Positions 1-9,463 are shown, numbered from the stretch's first letter. The stretch: 64,000 nucleotides of DNA from an uncultured Kiritimatiellota bacterium (GCA_934621385.1 CAKTUI010000001.1:62001-126000); one strand, 5' to 3'. The notes: a model not told the origin generated them from the sequence alone. Numbers and translations: made by a program.

Positions 1-675
1 ATGGCCGACGTGCAGGCCGCCGTTGAGCTCGGTCGTCGGCTTCGTGCCGACAATGACCTCAAGGTTCGCCAGCCGTTGTCCGCGCTCAAGATTGCAGGCG
101 GCGATGTCAAGGGGCTTGAGGAGCTTATCGAGGACGAGCTGAATGTCAAGAAGGTTGAGTTCGTCGCGGATGAGACTGAACTGTGCGACATCACGCTGAA
201 GGCGAACTTCAAGACGCTCGGCAAGAAGTGCGGGCCGAAGATGAAGGCCGTCGCCGCCGCGATTGCGTCGATGAACGGCGCGGGCGCGTGGCCGCGGCAG
301 ATTGAGGGTGTTGAAGTGACGGCTGAGGACGTGGTGGTGACGCGCCGCCCCAAGGCGGGTCTTGTCGTTGCCTCGGCGGGTAGCATTGTCGTCGGGCTTG
401 AAACGGCGTTGAGTCCTGCTCTGATTGCCGAGGGTCTGGCGCGTGAGTTCGTCAGTCATGTCCAGTCGATGCGCAAGGAAGCCGATTTCGAGGTCTCGCA
501 GCGCATTGCCGTGACCGTTGAGACGGATGCGGAAATGGAAGCCGCCTTGAAGGCTCATTTGGACTACGTGAAGGGAGAAGTCCTGGCGACGGATGTCACA
601 TTTGGGCCGAATGGGGCTGGTGCGGAAACGGAACTCAACGGACACGCCGCGAAGATTGCCGTCGTCCCCGTCTGA
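1..675 (+). CDS. ileS: Isoleucyl-tRNA synthetase, C-terminal part (5' end outside window)
   Basis: This is the last 224 residues of a class I isoleucyl-tRNA synthetase, the cytoplasmic enzyme that charges tRNA-Ile. The visible part is the tail of the anticodon-binding region; the segment LGRRLRADNDLKVRQPL near residue 11 is typical of IleS after its last helical bundle. The catalytic HIGH and KMSKS motifs must lie upstream of the window. The reading frame is open at base 1, so the first ATG is an internal Met and not a start. The stop is at 673-675. No zinc-binding Cys cluster is seen at the C-terminus, as in the long eukaryote-like IleS branch. Family assignment is strong; the branch is inference. 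Confidence 0.88.
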   Translation: MADVQAAVELGRRLRADNDLKVRQPLSALKIAGGDVKGLEELIEDELNVKKVEFVADETELCDITLKANFKTLGKKCGPKMKAVAAAIASMNGAGAWPRQIEGVEVTAEDVVVTRRPKAGLVVASAGSIVVGLETALSPALIAEGLAREFVSHVQSMRKEADFEVSQRIAVTVETDAEMEAALKAHLDYVKGEVLATDVTFGPNGAGAETELNGHAAKIAVVPV

Positions 676-725
676 CGCGACGGGAATTTGGCGGCGCAAG
701 TCGGGTGGCACGAGAGGAGGCGATG

Positions 726-3125
726 ATGAAGAAACTGATTCTTGCGGCACTGATGATTGTGCCGTCCGGGTTGACGCTGGTTGCCCAGGTGGGCGAGCGC
801 GTCTTCCGTCCCGAACGGTATTCACGCGGCGATCTTGGCGTTCGCCGGTGTCAGCCGATAGACGATGCGGCGTGGGTGTGGCATCCGGGTTTCGCGGCGG
901 AATCGTGTGCGCAGACCGAGCGATACCTCCGCCTTCGCCGCGCCTTCACCTCGCCGGGTGCGTGGGCGCGCATCGATGTGAGTGCCGACGAGCGATTCGT
1001 CCTTCTGCTGGACGGACGGATCGTCGGTCGCGGGCCGAACCGTGGCTCAGTCGAGAACTGGACATACCAGACCTACGACATTGAGATACCGGCGGGCGAC
1101 CATGTGATGGAAGCCATCGTCTGGCGAATTGGCGAGAAGGCCCCGCTGGCCCAGTTGTCTTACCGCGGCGGTTTCATCGTCAAGGCGGAGGGCGTGTTCG
1201 ATGCCCTGCTGACGACGGGCAAGGCGGATTGGCAAGTCGGCGAACTGAAGGGGACCGTTGCCGATGAAAGCCTTGACCGTGGCGAGACCTGGGGTGTGGG
1301 CGCACCCTTTACGGTGTCCGGGACGGATCTCATCCATGAACAGCCGAGTGCGTGGACGAATGCCGTCGTCGTACGCAAGTCGCTTCATCCGTCGGAGTGG
1401 ACAATTTACGGCTATGGGCTTCGGGCGAGAGGATGGCTGCTCTATCCGTCCGCCCTGCCCGACCAGACGGAAGTTCGCCGCGTGCCCGGCTCCATCAAGA
1501 CAGGTGGCGTCGAACTTGGAAAACCGTTTACCGTCGGACCGAACGAAAAGCGGGAAATCCTCTGGGATTTGGAGAACTACTACTGTGCCTATCCGCTTCT
1601 CGCGGCGAAGGGCGGGCGGGGGTCCCGCATAACTTGGGGATGGAGTGAGGCCTTGCGAAATGAGCAGGGGCGCAAGGCGCACAACCGTTCGGACTGGAAG
1701 GGACTGAAATTCAGGGGCTTTACCGACCAGTTTCGCCTGGATGGGTGTGACCGTGCCACCTTCTCAACGCCTTGGTGGCGGTGCGGACGGTGGGTCAAGA
1801 TTGTGATTGAGACGGGTGAAGAGCCGCTGGAAGTGACGGACCTTGCCATTCTGGAGTCGCGCTATCCGGTAGAGGACGAGAGCGTCTTTGAGTCGGATGA
1901 TCCATCCCTGCCCGGCATTCGTCGCATTTGCGAGCGGGGGATGCAGATGTGTGCACATGAGATGCTCTTCGACTGTCCGTTCTACGAGCAGCAGATGTAT
2001 CCGGGCGACACGCGTGTTCAGCTTCGCATCCTTGCCGCGATGAGCCGTGACGATCGCCTGATTCGCCGCGCAATTGAACTCTATGACTATGCGCGGCGGG
2101 ACAACGGCATGATACCGATGAACTGGCCGACGCGGGGATTGCAGGAGTCGGTGACCTACTCGATGTGCCAGGTCGTGATGTATGCGGACTATGTGCGCGA
2201 GCACACGAACCGTGCGTGGCTGAGGGCGCGGCTTCCCGGGATGCGCAACACGATTGACGGGATTTCCCTTTACGAGAATCGGGACGGATTGCTCGCCAAT
2301 CTGCCCGGCTGGAGTTTCATGGACTGGGTGCCGGGTTGGCAGGCTGGCGTGGCACCCGAGGGTCATGCCGAGAAGCCGAGTGCCGTCAACAACCTCTACT
2401 GGGTGCTGACGCTCCGTCAGGCGGCTTTTGTGGAGCGGGCCGTCGGGGATGTGGAGCGGGCCGAGCTTTACGAACGGTGGGCGGCGCGGACATTCGCCGC
2501 CGTGGATCGTCTCTTCTGGAATGAGGAGAAGGGACTCTTTGCGGATACGCAGAAGAAGGATGTGTATTCTGAGCACGCGCAGTGCCTTGCCCTACTGACG
2601 GGGCTTTTGCCTGACGACCGCGCCAAGCGCGTCTTCGAGGCGCTGATTGCCGCGCCCAATCTTGCGCGTTGCACGGTCTATTTCTCCTATTACCTCTTTG
2701 AGACGTATTTCAAGTTTGGACGGGGTGACCTCTTCCTTCGGCGGCTCGACTTGTGGCGCGACTATGTGGCGCGAGGGGCTATGACGGCGTTTGAGAAGCC
2801 GGAATCGGCGGAACGGGATTCGCGGAGCGATTGTCATGCTTGGGGTTCGCATCCGCTCGTCTTCATGCAGACGGGCCTGGCGGGTATCCAAAGTGCCGCG
2901 CCCTTCTTTGAGAAAGTGCGTGTTGCCCCTTCGCCCGGACCGCTTGCCTTCATTCGGGCGAAACGGCCGCATCCGAAGGGATTCGTCGAGGTCGACCTTC
3001 GCTTTGACGCGGGGAAGGCCTCGGGTTCCGTGGTGCTGCCCGAGAGCGTTGACGGTGAATTCGTCTGGAAGGGGCGCGTCGTTCCCCTGAAATCGGGACG
3101 CAACCTTCTTGAGCCGAAGGATTGA
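726..3125 (+). CDS. Secreted alpha-L-rhamnosidase-like glycoside hydrolase (GH78 family)
   Basis: Probable exported enzyme that removes terminal alpha-L-rhamnose from plant or microbial glycans. The 799-residue product begins with a signal peptide (MKKLILAALMIVPSG, then a hydrophobic stretch ending near Ala-Gln). A beta-rich N-terminal half, with YYCAYPLLAAKGGRGSRITW around residue 285, is followed by an alpha/alpha-barrel with FDCPFYEQQMYPGDTR near residues 414-430. That motif corresponds to the DCP..(D/E)...GD segment of GH78, which carries the catalytic acid. The start at 726 is chosen because AGGAGG at 715-720 lies five bases upstream; ATG 723 and GTG 705 are alternatives. It is followed by a promoter and a galactose module. 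The active-site segment departs from the usual DCPQRDER form, so substrate is uncertain. Confidence 0.75.
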   Translation: MKKLILAALMIVPSGLTLVAQVGERVFRPERYSRGDLGVRRCQPIDDAAWVWHPGFAAESCAQTERYLRLRRAFTSPGAWARIDVSADERFVLLLDGRIVGRGPNRGSVENWTYQTYDIEIPAGDHVMEAIVWRIGEKAPLAQLSYRGGFIVKAEGVFDALLTTGKADWQVGELKGTVADESLDRGETWGVGAPFTVSGTDLIHEQPSAWTNAVVVRKSLHPSEWTIYGYGLRARGWLLYPSALPDQTEVRRVPGSIKTGGVELGKPFTVGPNEKREILWDLENYYCAYPLLAAKGGRGSRITWGWSEALRNEQGRKAHNRSDWKGLKFRGFTDQFRLDGCDRATFSTPWWRCGRWVKIVIETGEEPLEVTDLAILESRYPVEDESVFESDDPSLPGIRRICERGMQMCAHEMLFDCPFYEQQMYPGDTRVQLRILAAMSRDDRLIRRAIELYDYARRDNGMIPMNWPTRGLQESVTYSMCQVVMYADYVREHTNRAWLRARLPGMRNTIDGISLYENRDGLLANLPGWSFMDWVPGWQAGVAPEGHAEKPSAVNNLYWVLTLRQAAFVERAVGDVERAELYERWAARTFAAVDRLFWNEEKGLFADTQKKDVYSEHAQCLALLTGLLPDDRAKRVFEALIAAPNLARCTVYFSYYLFETYFKFGRGDLFLRRLDLWRDYVARGAMTAFEKPESAERDSRSDCHAWGSHPLVFMQTGLAGIQSAAPFFEKVRVAPSPGPLAFIRAKRPHPKGFVEVDLRFDAGKASGSVVLPESVDGEFVWKGRVVPLKSGRNLLEPKD

Positions 3126-3151
3126 CTTTCACGCGTTCATTTCGCTATAAT
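3122..3151 (+). promoter_or_regulatory. Promoter of the hexose transporter/galK unit
   Basis: TTGACT (3122-3127) and TATAAT (3146-3151) are separated by 18 bases. The likely transcript start near 3158 leaves a leader of about 28 bases with an AAGGA ribosome site before ATG 3186. The -35 box overlaps the stop codon of the preceding GH78 gene. Confidence 0.7.
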
Positions 3152-3185
3152 ACGCGCAATCAACCTCATAAAGGAATAATCAGAT

Positions 3186-4460
3186 ATGGAAAATCAGGAT
3201 AAGCGGGGCGGGAATTTAGCGGCCATCTTCACGATGTTCGCCCTTTTCTTCATGATTGCCTTCGTAACGAACTTCGCGGGTTCAATGGCTGTTGTTGCCA
3301 AGAACCAGTTTAACGCTTCGGCGACGGCATCTCAGTTGGGTAGTGCCGCGAACTTCTTTGCTTATCTTTTCATGGGGATTCCCGGGGGCCTCATCCTCAA
3401 ACGTAAGGGATACAAGTTCACGGCGCTTCTTGCGGCGGCTGTCGGCTTTATTGGATTGGGTATCCAGCTCCTCTCTGGTTATGTGCCGATTTCGGCTAAT
3501 CCATTTTATGTGTACATTACCGGTGCATTCGTTGCTGGTTTCTCGATGTGCCTTTTGAATCTTGTTGTTAATCCCCTCCTCAATACACTCGGTGGTGGTG
3601 GCAATAAGGGCAATCAGCTCGTTCAGATGGGATGTTCGCTCAATTCTGTTGGTGCGACTCTTGCGCCGATGGTCCTTGGATGGCTGATTGGTGGCTCAGT
3701 GGATAATGCGACGGTTGCCAAGGTCGCGCCGGCGATGCTTATCGCGATGGCCCTCTTTGCTGTTGCATTTGTGGTTGTCTGTTCCTCGCGCATTCCTGAG
3801 CCGCATATGGAGACGGCAGAAGAGAAGGCGGACCGTCTTTCTGGTAAGACAAATGTTATTAAAGATATTATTACGACGCTTAAGTTCCGCCACTTCACAT
3901 TGGGTGCGCTTGCAATTTTCTTCTACATTACGATTGAGTCTGGCATTCCGAACATGGCCAATTTGTACATGAGCGAGATGGAGGGTGTTGGGCCCGCTGT
4001 CGCAGGTAGCGTTGTTGCCGTCTACTGGTTTGCCATGATGATCGGACGAATCGTCGGTGGTGCCATCGGTGGCAAGGTTAGTTCGCGTGCAATGATAACG
4101 GTTCTGTCCATTCTTGGTATTGTTACGCTTCTTGCAATGATGTTCTTGCCTGTTAAACTTGTAACGATTTTCGGGAAGACCTTGCCGTTGTCAATGTGTC
4201 TTTTGTTTGTTTGCGGCCTTGCGACATCGGTTATGTGGGGCGGTCTCTTCAATCTGGCGGCAGAGGGACTTGGCAAGTATGTCCCGATGGGTTCGGGCAT
4301 CTTTATGGCCTGCGTTTTCGGTGGTGTTTGCCTGCCGCTTCAGGGTATGCTTGCAGGGAAGATTGGCTATCTCGGTAGCTACTGGTTTACAATCGCGCTG
4401 TTTGCCTATGTGTTTGTGTACGCAAACTTCCTTTCGAAGCCGACGAAGCGCGCCGAATAA
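3186..4460 (+). CDS. MFS sugar transporter, FucP/GluP-like
   Basis: A 424-residue major facilitator permease with about twelve hydrophobic segments, expected in the inner membrane as a proton- or sodium-coupled sugar importer. The N-terminal half, with NFFAYLFMGIPGGLILKRKG near residues 56-75 and NPLLNTLGGGGNKGNQLVQ near 130-148, resembles the FucP/GluP (fucose, galactose or glucose) branch. The galactokinase gene starts 32 bases downstream in the same direction, which makes galactose or glucose the most likely substrate. Its codons end in T more often than those of its neighbours, which may reflect its hydrophobic composition or a separate history. Start supported by AAGGAA at 3171-3176. Confidence 0.8.
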   Translation: MENQDKRGGNLAAIFTMFALFFMIAFVTNFAGSMAVVAKNQFNASATASQLGSAANFFAYLFMGIPGGLILKRKGYKFTALLAAAVGFIGLGIQLLSGYVPISANPFYVYITGAFVAGFSMCLLNLVVNPLLNTLGGGGNKGNQLVQMGCSLNSVGATLAPMVLGWLIGGSVDNATVAKVAPAMLIAMALFAVAFVVVCSSRIPEPHMETAEEKADRLSGKTNVIKDIITTLKFRHFTLGALAIFFYITIESGIPNMANLYMSEMEGVGPAVAGSVVAVYWFAMMIGRIVGGAIGGKVSSRAMITVLSILGIVTLLAMMFLPVKLVTIFGKTLPLSMCLLFVCGLATSVMWGGLFNLAAEGLGKYVPMGSGIFMACVFGGVCLPLQGMLAGKIGYLGSYWFTIALFAYVFVYANFLSKPTKRAE

Positions 4461-4491
4461 GGTCTATTTAGGAATTTAAGGAACTCAAGCC

Positions 4492-5664
4492 ATGCAGAAT
4501 CAGGAAATCTACGACGAACTCGTTGCGAAGTTTGAGAAGCTCTATGGGGCGAAGCCGCAGATTGTGGCATATGCGCCGGGGCGCATCGAGGTCCTCGGTA
4601 ACCACACCGACTATAACGAGGGTTATGTCTTTTCTGCCGCGATTGATAAGGGGACGTTCTTTGCCGTCTCTCCGACGGCGGACGACTCGTGCGAGCTGAT
4701 GGCGGCGGATCTGATGGAGACCGCCAAGTTCACGACGAAGACGGTTGCCCCGGCGAAGACGATGACCTGGCAGAACTATGTGACGGGGACGTTCAACTGG
4801 CTGTTCGACGGCAAGCCGGCGACGGCCCCGCACGGGTTCAAGGCGGCGTTTCTCGGCAACATTCCGCTCGGGGCGGGGCTTTCTTCCTCGGCGGCGCTTG
4901 AGATGTGCACGGTGCTGGCGCTCTCGAAGCTCTACGGCATCGAGAAGTCCAAGACCGAGATGGCGAAGATTGGCCAGAAGGCCGAGCACACCTTTGCGGG
5001 GTGCCCCTGCGGTCTGCTGGACCAGGCCTCCTCGCTGTATGGCAAGGAGGGTGCTCTCGTCAAGAGCGATTTCCGCTACTGCACATTCGAGAATGTCTCG
5101 CTGGGCCCGAAGGTAGCCTTCATGATGGTCAAGTCGAATGCGCGTCATGCGCTGGTCGACGGGGCCTATGCCTCGCGGCGTGAGGCGTGTGAGACGGCGG
5201 CGAAGTATTTCGCCTCGATTTTGCGCAAGAAGGTGACACATCTGCGCGATGTGACGATGGCCGAGTGGGTGCTCTATCGGGGTGGTTTGAGCGAAACGAC
5301 GGCGAAGCGGGCCGTCCACCCGATTGGCGAGGACGAGCGCGTGCTGCAGGGCGCGGCATTGCTTGAGAAGGGCGACCTCGCCGGTTTTGGTGCCTTGATG
5401 TACGATTCGCACGAGTCAAGCCGTAATTGGTTTGAGAACTCCTGCGAGGAACTGGACACGATTGTGGATGCGGCGAAGGCGATTCCGGCTGTTTATGGGG
5501 CGCGCCTGTCGGGTGGTGGCTTCGGCGGAAGCTGTTGCCTGCTGGTTGACCCGACGGCGGCCGATGAGATTGCCGAAGCCATCAAGAACGAGTACAAGGC
5601 CAAACACGGCGATTTGCCGACCGTGAGCCTGATTCGTCCTTCCGATGGTGCTCATCTCGTCTGA
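4492..5664 (+). CDS. galK: Galactokinase
   Basis: Cytoplasmic GHMP-family kinase that phosphorylates D-galactose with ATP to give galactose-1-phosphate, the first step of the Leloir pathway. The 390-residue length is normal. The galactokinase signature PGRIEVLGNHTDYNEG lies near residues 29-44, the ATP-binding GHMP motif PLGAGLSSSAA near residues 123-133, and the third motif SGGGFGGSC near residues 341-349. The upstream MFS permease probably imports its substrate; the two form one transcription unit. The usual Asn/Glu variation in motif 1 (GNHTDYN rather than GEHTDYN) is also found in other galactokinases. No galT or galE is visible in the window. Confidence 0.93.
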   Translation: MQNQEIYDELVAKFEKLYGAKPQIVAYAPGRIEVLGNHTDYNEGYVFSAAIDKGTFFAVSPTADDSCELMAADLMETAKFTTKTVAPAKTMTWQNYVTGTFNWLFDGKPATAPHGFKAAFLGNIPLGAGLSSSAALEMCTVLALSKLYGIEKSKTEMAKIGQKAEHTFAGCPCGLLDQASSLYGKEGALVKSDFRYCTFENVSLGPKVAFMMVKSNARHALVDGAYASRREACETAAKYFASILRKKVTHLRDVTMAEWVLYRGGLSETTAKRAVHPIGEDERVLQGAALLEKGDLAGFGALMYDSHESSRNWFENSCEELDTIVDAAKAIPAVYGARLSGGGFGGSCCLLVDPTAADEIAEAIKNEYKAKHGDLPTVSLIRPSDGAHLV

Positions 5665-5677
5665 AAGGACTGATAAA

Positions 5678-6754
5678 ATGAAGAGGATATCCCGCGTTTT
5701 GATTTGTGGTGCGGCGGCTGTTGCAGTGGTTTGCGCAAGTGCACAGGAAGAAGATTCGATGACCGACGAATCTTCGGAGGAACCTGCCGAGGAAGTCGTC
5801 GCAGGTGCCAAGACGAAGCAGGCCGCCCAGCCGGAGAAGTTTTACTTCGCCCTGCCGATGTGCCGACTTCTGGACGGTCAGGCCGAGGTCATTAAGCCGG
5901 GAGCCTCCGCATGGCAGCCCATTGAGGAGGGCCGTTTTTATCCGTTGGGGTGTTCCTACCGTACAATCGGTGCCGCGACCCGTCTGACCATCCAGTTTGG
6001 AGCGGCGAGCGAAGTCAACATTGAGGGCGAAGCCTCGTTTGGGACGGTCGCGCAGCCTCTCGGTGTCAAGACCCGTACGATTATCCTGAAGTCGGGCACG
6101 ATTACGCTCAAGTTGCCGCGTAATCTCCCGGAGGGGATGATGACGGTGACGGCTCCGGGCTTTTCCGTCTTCAACTTGGCTGGTGACTCCCGCTATTCGT
6201 ACGAGGCGACGGGTGATGGCGATTTGGTCGTCGTTCGCTGTGTGACGGGATCGCTCGGTGTCAAGGGCCGCCATTTCACCATTCCCGAAATGCACGCGGC
6301 GAACGAGGTCAAGATTCGCACGTCGCAGGACATCCTTTTCACGGGGCTTTACGGTACGAGTGGCGACTATGTCGTGAACTTGGATCAGGGGGCCGCGTAC
6401 ACGAAGGATTTCGAGACAAACGAGGAGAAGGTCTCGGACAAGACCTTGGCATGGAAACTTTCCCCCCAGACGGCGGTGCGCATCCATCGTTCCGTTCCGC
6501 AGGTCGGCGCACGCATGGCCGTGACCGTCATGACGTTTGATTCGGCGGGTGGCCTTGTGAATCGCTGTGCCTTTGTGGAGGGTCGTCCCGAACTGAGCAC
6601 GGGCGAGCAGGGCGAAGCGGCCATTCAGGAGAAGGAGGCCGCCGCGAAGAAGGCCGCTGATGCGGCGGAGACGGCGACAGTGGAAGAATCTGAGCCGACC
6701 GAGTCCGAAGAGTCCTCGTCGGGGTCCGATGCGTCAGGAGACGAGGAAGAGTGA
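5678..6754 (+). CDS. Exported FecR-like domain protein with acidic tail
   Basis: The 358-residue product has a signal peptide (MKRISRVLICGAAAVAVVCA, cleavage likely after CASA) and an acidic patch (EEDSMTDESSEEPAEE) right after it. The middle, residues about 45-185, repeats short beta-strands with phrases such as LDGQAEVIKPG and TIILKSGTITLKL, which resemble the FecR beta-helix domain (PF04773). It ends in a low-complexity Ala/Lys then Glu/Ser tail. FecR domains often sense or bind cell-envelope components, but there is no sigma factor next to it, so the role is unknown. The start at 5678 is preferred over 5645 because only this one exposes the signal peptide and has AAGGACTG before it. Confidence 0.55.
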   Translation: MKRISRVLICGAAAVAVVCASAQEEDSMTDESSEEPAEEVVAGAKTKQAAQPEKFYFALPMCRLLDGQAEVIKPGASAWQPIEEGRFYPLGCSYRTIGAATRLTIQFGAASEVNIEGEASFGTVAQPLGVKTRTIILKSGTITLKLPRNLPEGMMTVTAPGFSVFNLAGDSRYSYEATGDGDLVVVRCVTGSLGVKGRHFTIPEMHAANEVKIRTSQDILFTGLYGTSGDYVVNLDQGAAYTKDFETNEEKVSDKTLAWKLSPQTAVRIHRSVPQVGARMAVTVMTFDSAGGLVNRCAFVEGRPELSTGEQGEAAIQEKEAAAKKAADAAETATVEESEPTESEESSSGSDASGDEEE

Positions 6755-6812
6755 TTTCTAACGTAACAAACATTCGTAAGATTAGTCAGCAAGAGAGTGC
6801 ACGGTAAATAAG

Positions 6813-8462
6813 ATGGTTATTCTTCAATTCAATAAACTTATTCGGAACAAGTGGGTTTGGGGCGCGTTTACAGTTGTCATCTCCGCCGCGTTCTGCCTGG
6901 ATGGTCTGTTCACGCCCGACCGGGGCGAGTCCAATGCCTCCGGCGAGGCGGGGCTTTTGGACGGCAAGTCGGTCAAGGCTTCGGAGTTCGCCGACGTCGT
7001 CGATGGCATTCGCGGCTTTGGACGGAATCGCGACTGGCGGCGCAAGACGGGCGAGGTCAATCTTCTCGCCTGGGAAACGCTCGCGGCGTTGACGGTTGCC
7101 GATCGGGATGGCCTGACGGCGACGGATGCCGAGGTTCGCGACCTGATTCGCAACGACCGTACCTTTGCCGTCAACGGGCAGTTCAGTTTTGCCCGCTATC
7201 AGGCGTTGCTCCGCGAAAACTCCATCACCCCGGAACGCTTTGAGGAATTTCTCAAGCGGCGCATCACCATGATGCGTATTGGTGAGACCATGCTGGGGGC
7301 GGCGGCCTGGGTGTCGCCGCTTGAAATCAGCCGCGCCGTTTCGGACTTGACCGATACCTTCACGGTTCGCGTCGCCCGATTTGCCCAGTCGAAGATGGGC
7401 GTGGATGGCGTGACGGTTGATGATGCCGCTCTTCGCAAGTGGTACGAGTCGAACACGAATTCTCTGGCACTCCCCGAGCGTGTCAAGATTCGTTTGGTTA
7501 AGTTTGATGCGACCAAGCCGGCCATTCTTGCAAAGATGGTCGTTACGGACGATGACCTGCACGATCACTACGATGCGACGGTTGACCGTTACACGACGAC
7601 CGATACGAATGGCGTGGAGAGCGTCAAGAAGTTCGAGGATGTGAAGGCCCAGGTTGAGAGCGAGGTTCGCCGCATTGCGGCTGTGCAGTACTTTGAGACG
7701 AATGTGAATCGCCTTGCCTACGCCGTCAAGCCGGCGGAGGGCAAGTCGCGCCTTGATGAAATTGCCGCAGACAGCGGATTGAAGGTTGAGGTCTCTGATT
7801 GGTTTGCGCTTGAAGGTGGCTTTTCCGAAGGTTTCATGAAGCCGATGTCCTCAATTCTCCCGGGCGCCGAGAACTTCGCCGAGGCGGTTGCCGAACTCGA
7901 TTCGTCAAGTGACGACCTCCGCTACGGAATCGTCAGCTCAGATCGGGCGGTTTGGCTGATTGAGCGGGCAGAAGTCAGCCCGGCCCATGTCCCGACGTTT
8001 GAGGAGGCGAAGGAGGCTATTCGTCCGCGCGCTCTTCGTGCGGCGAAGGCGGATGCCTTCAAGGCGGCTGTGGATGCCATCGCCGCGAAAGGAACGAATG
8101 CCGTTCTGGCGACGGAAGTCGTTTCGACGAACATCACTTTCTCCATTGTTGATCTCACGCCGGGACAGTTCGCCGACCAGAATGCCGTTGCGAGTGCCGT
8201 GCGCAAGCTGGCCAAGGGTGAAATCTCCGAGTTCACCCGCACGGGGGCAGGTACGGGACTTCTCGTGGTCTGCCTTGACCGTGTCGAGGGTGATGCGGCG
8301 AAGGCCATGCTCCTTCGTTCGCAGATTGCCGATGACTTGTCCACACTTCAGCGTCGGCAGTTGCCTGAGGCTTGGCAGAAGTGGAATCTTGACCGCCTTG
8401 GCTTCGAGCCGAATGAGACCTCGTCCATCGCCGATGACGCGGCGGATGATCAGGACGAGTAA
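6813..8462 (+). CDS. SurA/PpiD-like periplasmic folding factor, membrane anchored
   Basis: The 549-residue protein starts with a short cytoplasmic stretch and one transmembrane anchor (residues about 14-33), followed by a large extracytoplasmic part. Residues about 45-200 look like the SurA N-terminal helical chaperone domain: DGKSVKASEFADVV, then TVADRDGLTATDAEVRDLI and FSFARYQALLRENSITPERFEEFLKRR, a pattern shared with PpiD/SurA. The C-terminal half has PPIase-region character (VSPAHVPTFEEAKEAIRPR, LAKGEISEFTRTGAG) but no clear complete parvulin active site, so it may be a chaperone without isomerase activity. It probably helps outer-membrane proteins fold. It precedes dut with a 3-base gap. 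Confidence 0.7.
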   Translation: MVILQFNKLIRNKWVWGAFTVVISAAFCLDGLFTPDRGESNASGEAGLLDGKSVKASEFADVVDGIRGFGRNRDWRRKTGEVNLLAWETLAALTVADRDGLTATDAEVRDLIRNDRTFAVNGQFSFARYQALLRENSITPERFEEFLKRRITMMRIGETMLGAAAWVSPLEISRAVSDLTDTFTVRVARFAQSKMGVDGVTVDDAALRKWYESNTNSLALPERVKIRLVKFDATKPAILAKMVVTDDDLHDHYDATVDRYTTTDTNGVESVKKFEDVKAQVESEVRRIAAVQYFETNVNRLAYAVKPAEGKSRLDEIAADSGLKVEVSDWFALEGGFSEGFMKPMSSILPGAENFAEAVAELDSSSDDLRYGIVSSDRAVWLIERAEVSPAHVPTFEEAKEAIRPRALRAAKADAFKAAVDAIAAKGTNAVLATEVVSTNITFSIVDLTPGQFADQNAVASAVRKLAKGEISEFTRTGAGTGLLVVCLDRVEGDAAKAMLLRSQIADDLSTLQRRQLPEAWQKWNLDRLGFEPNETSSIADDAADDQDE

Positions 8463-8465
8463 TTC

Positions 8466-8897
8466 ATGGTTCTTCGGTTTAAGCGTATCCATCCTGCGGC
8501 GGTTTTGCCGTCCTATGCGCATCCGAGCGATGCGGGGATGGATGTGCGGAGCGTCGAATCCCTGACGATTGCCCCCGGGCATCATGCGCTTGTCAGGACG
8601 GGGCTCGTGGCACTTCTGCCGCTTGGGTATGAGATTCAAGTTCGCCCGCGTTCTGGACTTGCCCTGAAGGCGGGTGTGACTGTGCTCAATACCCCCGGAA
8701 CGATTGATGCTGGGTATCGCGGCGAGATTGGTGTCATTCTTGCGAACTTCGGGTCGTCAGACTTCGAGATTGCGGTAGGCGAGCGGATTGCTCAGTTTGT
8801 CGTGGCCCCCGTGTTGCAACCGACGATTGAGGAATCTGATGTCGTCGATGAAACGGACCGAGGGTCGGGCGGCTTCGGTTCAACGGGAAGCAAGTGA
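8466..8897 (+). CDS. dut: Deoxyuridine 5'-triphosphate nucleotidohydrolase
   Basis: Hydrolyses dUTP to dUMP and pyrophosphate, keeping uracil out of DNA and supplying dUMP for thymidylate synthesis. The 143-residue length and the five dUTPase motifs are all present in order: SDAGMDVRS near residue 20, RPRSGLALKAGV near residue 61, NTPGTIDAGYRGEIGV near residue 76 (with the catalytic Asp), ERIAQFVV near residue 103 and the flexible RGSGGFGSTG tail at the C-terminus. A homotrimer is expected. It lies between the PpiD-like gene (3-base gap) and def (10-base gap), suggesting one transcription unit. Confidence 0.96.
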   Translation: MVLRFKRIHPAAVLPSYAHPSDAGMDVRSVESLTIAPGHHALVRTGLVALLPLGYEIQVRPRSGLALKAGVTVLNTPGTIDAGYRGEIGVILANFGSSDFEIAVGERIAQFVVAPVLQPTIEESDVVDETDRGSGGFGSTGSK

Positions 8898-8907
8898 GGG
8901 TACCCCT

Positions 8908-9453
8908 ATGGTTCTGAAACTTTACAAGTACGGCGAGAAAGTCCTTCGCGAAAAGGCAGATCCGGTTGCCATTGTGACCGACGACCAGCGAAAGTTGGCG
9001 GATGACATGGTGGAGACGATGCATGCGGCGCGAGGCGTTGGCTTGGCTGCCGAACAGGTCGGTCGCACGGATCGCCTGTGTGTGATTGACGTTCCGTCCG
9101 ATTGCGAATCGGAGGAGGATGCGGCGTTTAATGCACCGATTCCCATGCCGCTCAAGTTGTGGAATCCACAGATCGTTTCTCGTGAGGGGAGCGTGCGTGA
9201 CAAGGAAGGATGCTTGAGTTTTCCGGGTGTCGGTGGTGCCATCGTTCGCGCCGAGCAGGTGACGGCCCAGTACTTGGATGAGAACAACCTACCCCAGATG
9301 ATTACGGCGCGTGGCTATCTTGCGCGTGCGCTTCAGCACGAAATCGACCATTTGGATGGTATTCTGTATGTAGATCACATGACTGCCGTTGAGCGGTTGG
9401 CGTGTGCGGCGAAGTTGAAGAAGCTTGCGAAGCAGAACGGCGGCGTTCGCTAA
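8908..9453 (+). CDS. def: Peptide deformylase
   Basis: Metalloenzyme that removes the formyl group from the N-terminal Met of new proteins. All three motifs are visible in the 181-residue product: GVGLAAEQVG near residue 45, EGCLSFPG near residue 99 (metal-binding Cys) and QHEIDHLDG near residue 142 (two metal-binding His and the catalytic Glu). The start at ATG 8908 gives the standard N-terminus ending strand KLYKYGEKVLREKADPV. A GTGAGGG sequence at 8894-8900, overlapping the dut stop, can serve as ribosome site. It carries a short insertion between motifs 1 and 2 (CESEEDAAFNAPIPM), which is somewhat longer than in E. coli Def. Confidence 0.95.
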   Translation: MVLKLYKYGEKVLREKADPVAIVTDDQRKLADDMVETMHAARGVGLAAEQVGRTDRLCVIDVPSDCESEEDAAFNAPIPMPLKLWNPQIVSREGSVRDKEGCLSFPGVGGAIVRAEQVTAQYLDENNLPQMITARGYLARALQHEIDHLDGILYVDHMTAVERLACAAKLKKLAKQNGGVR

Positions 9454-9463
9454 GGGAATTTTC

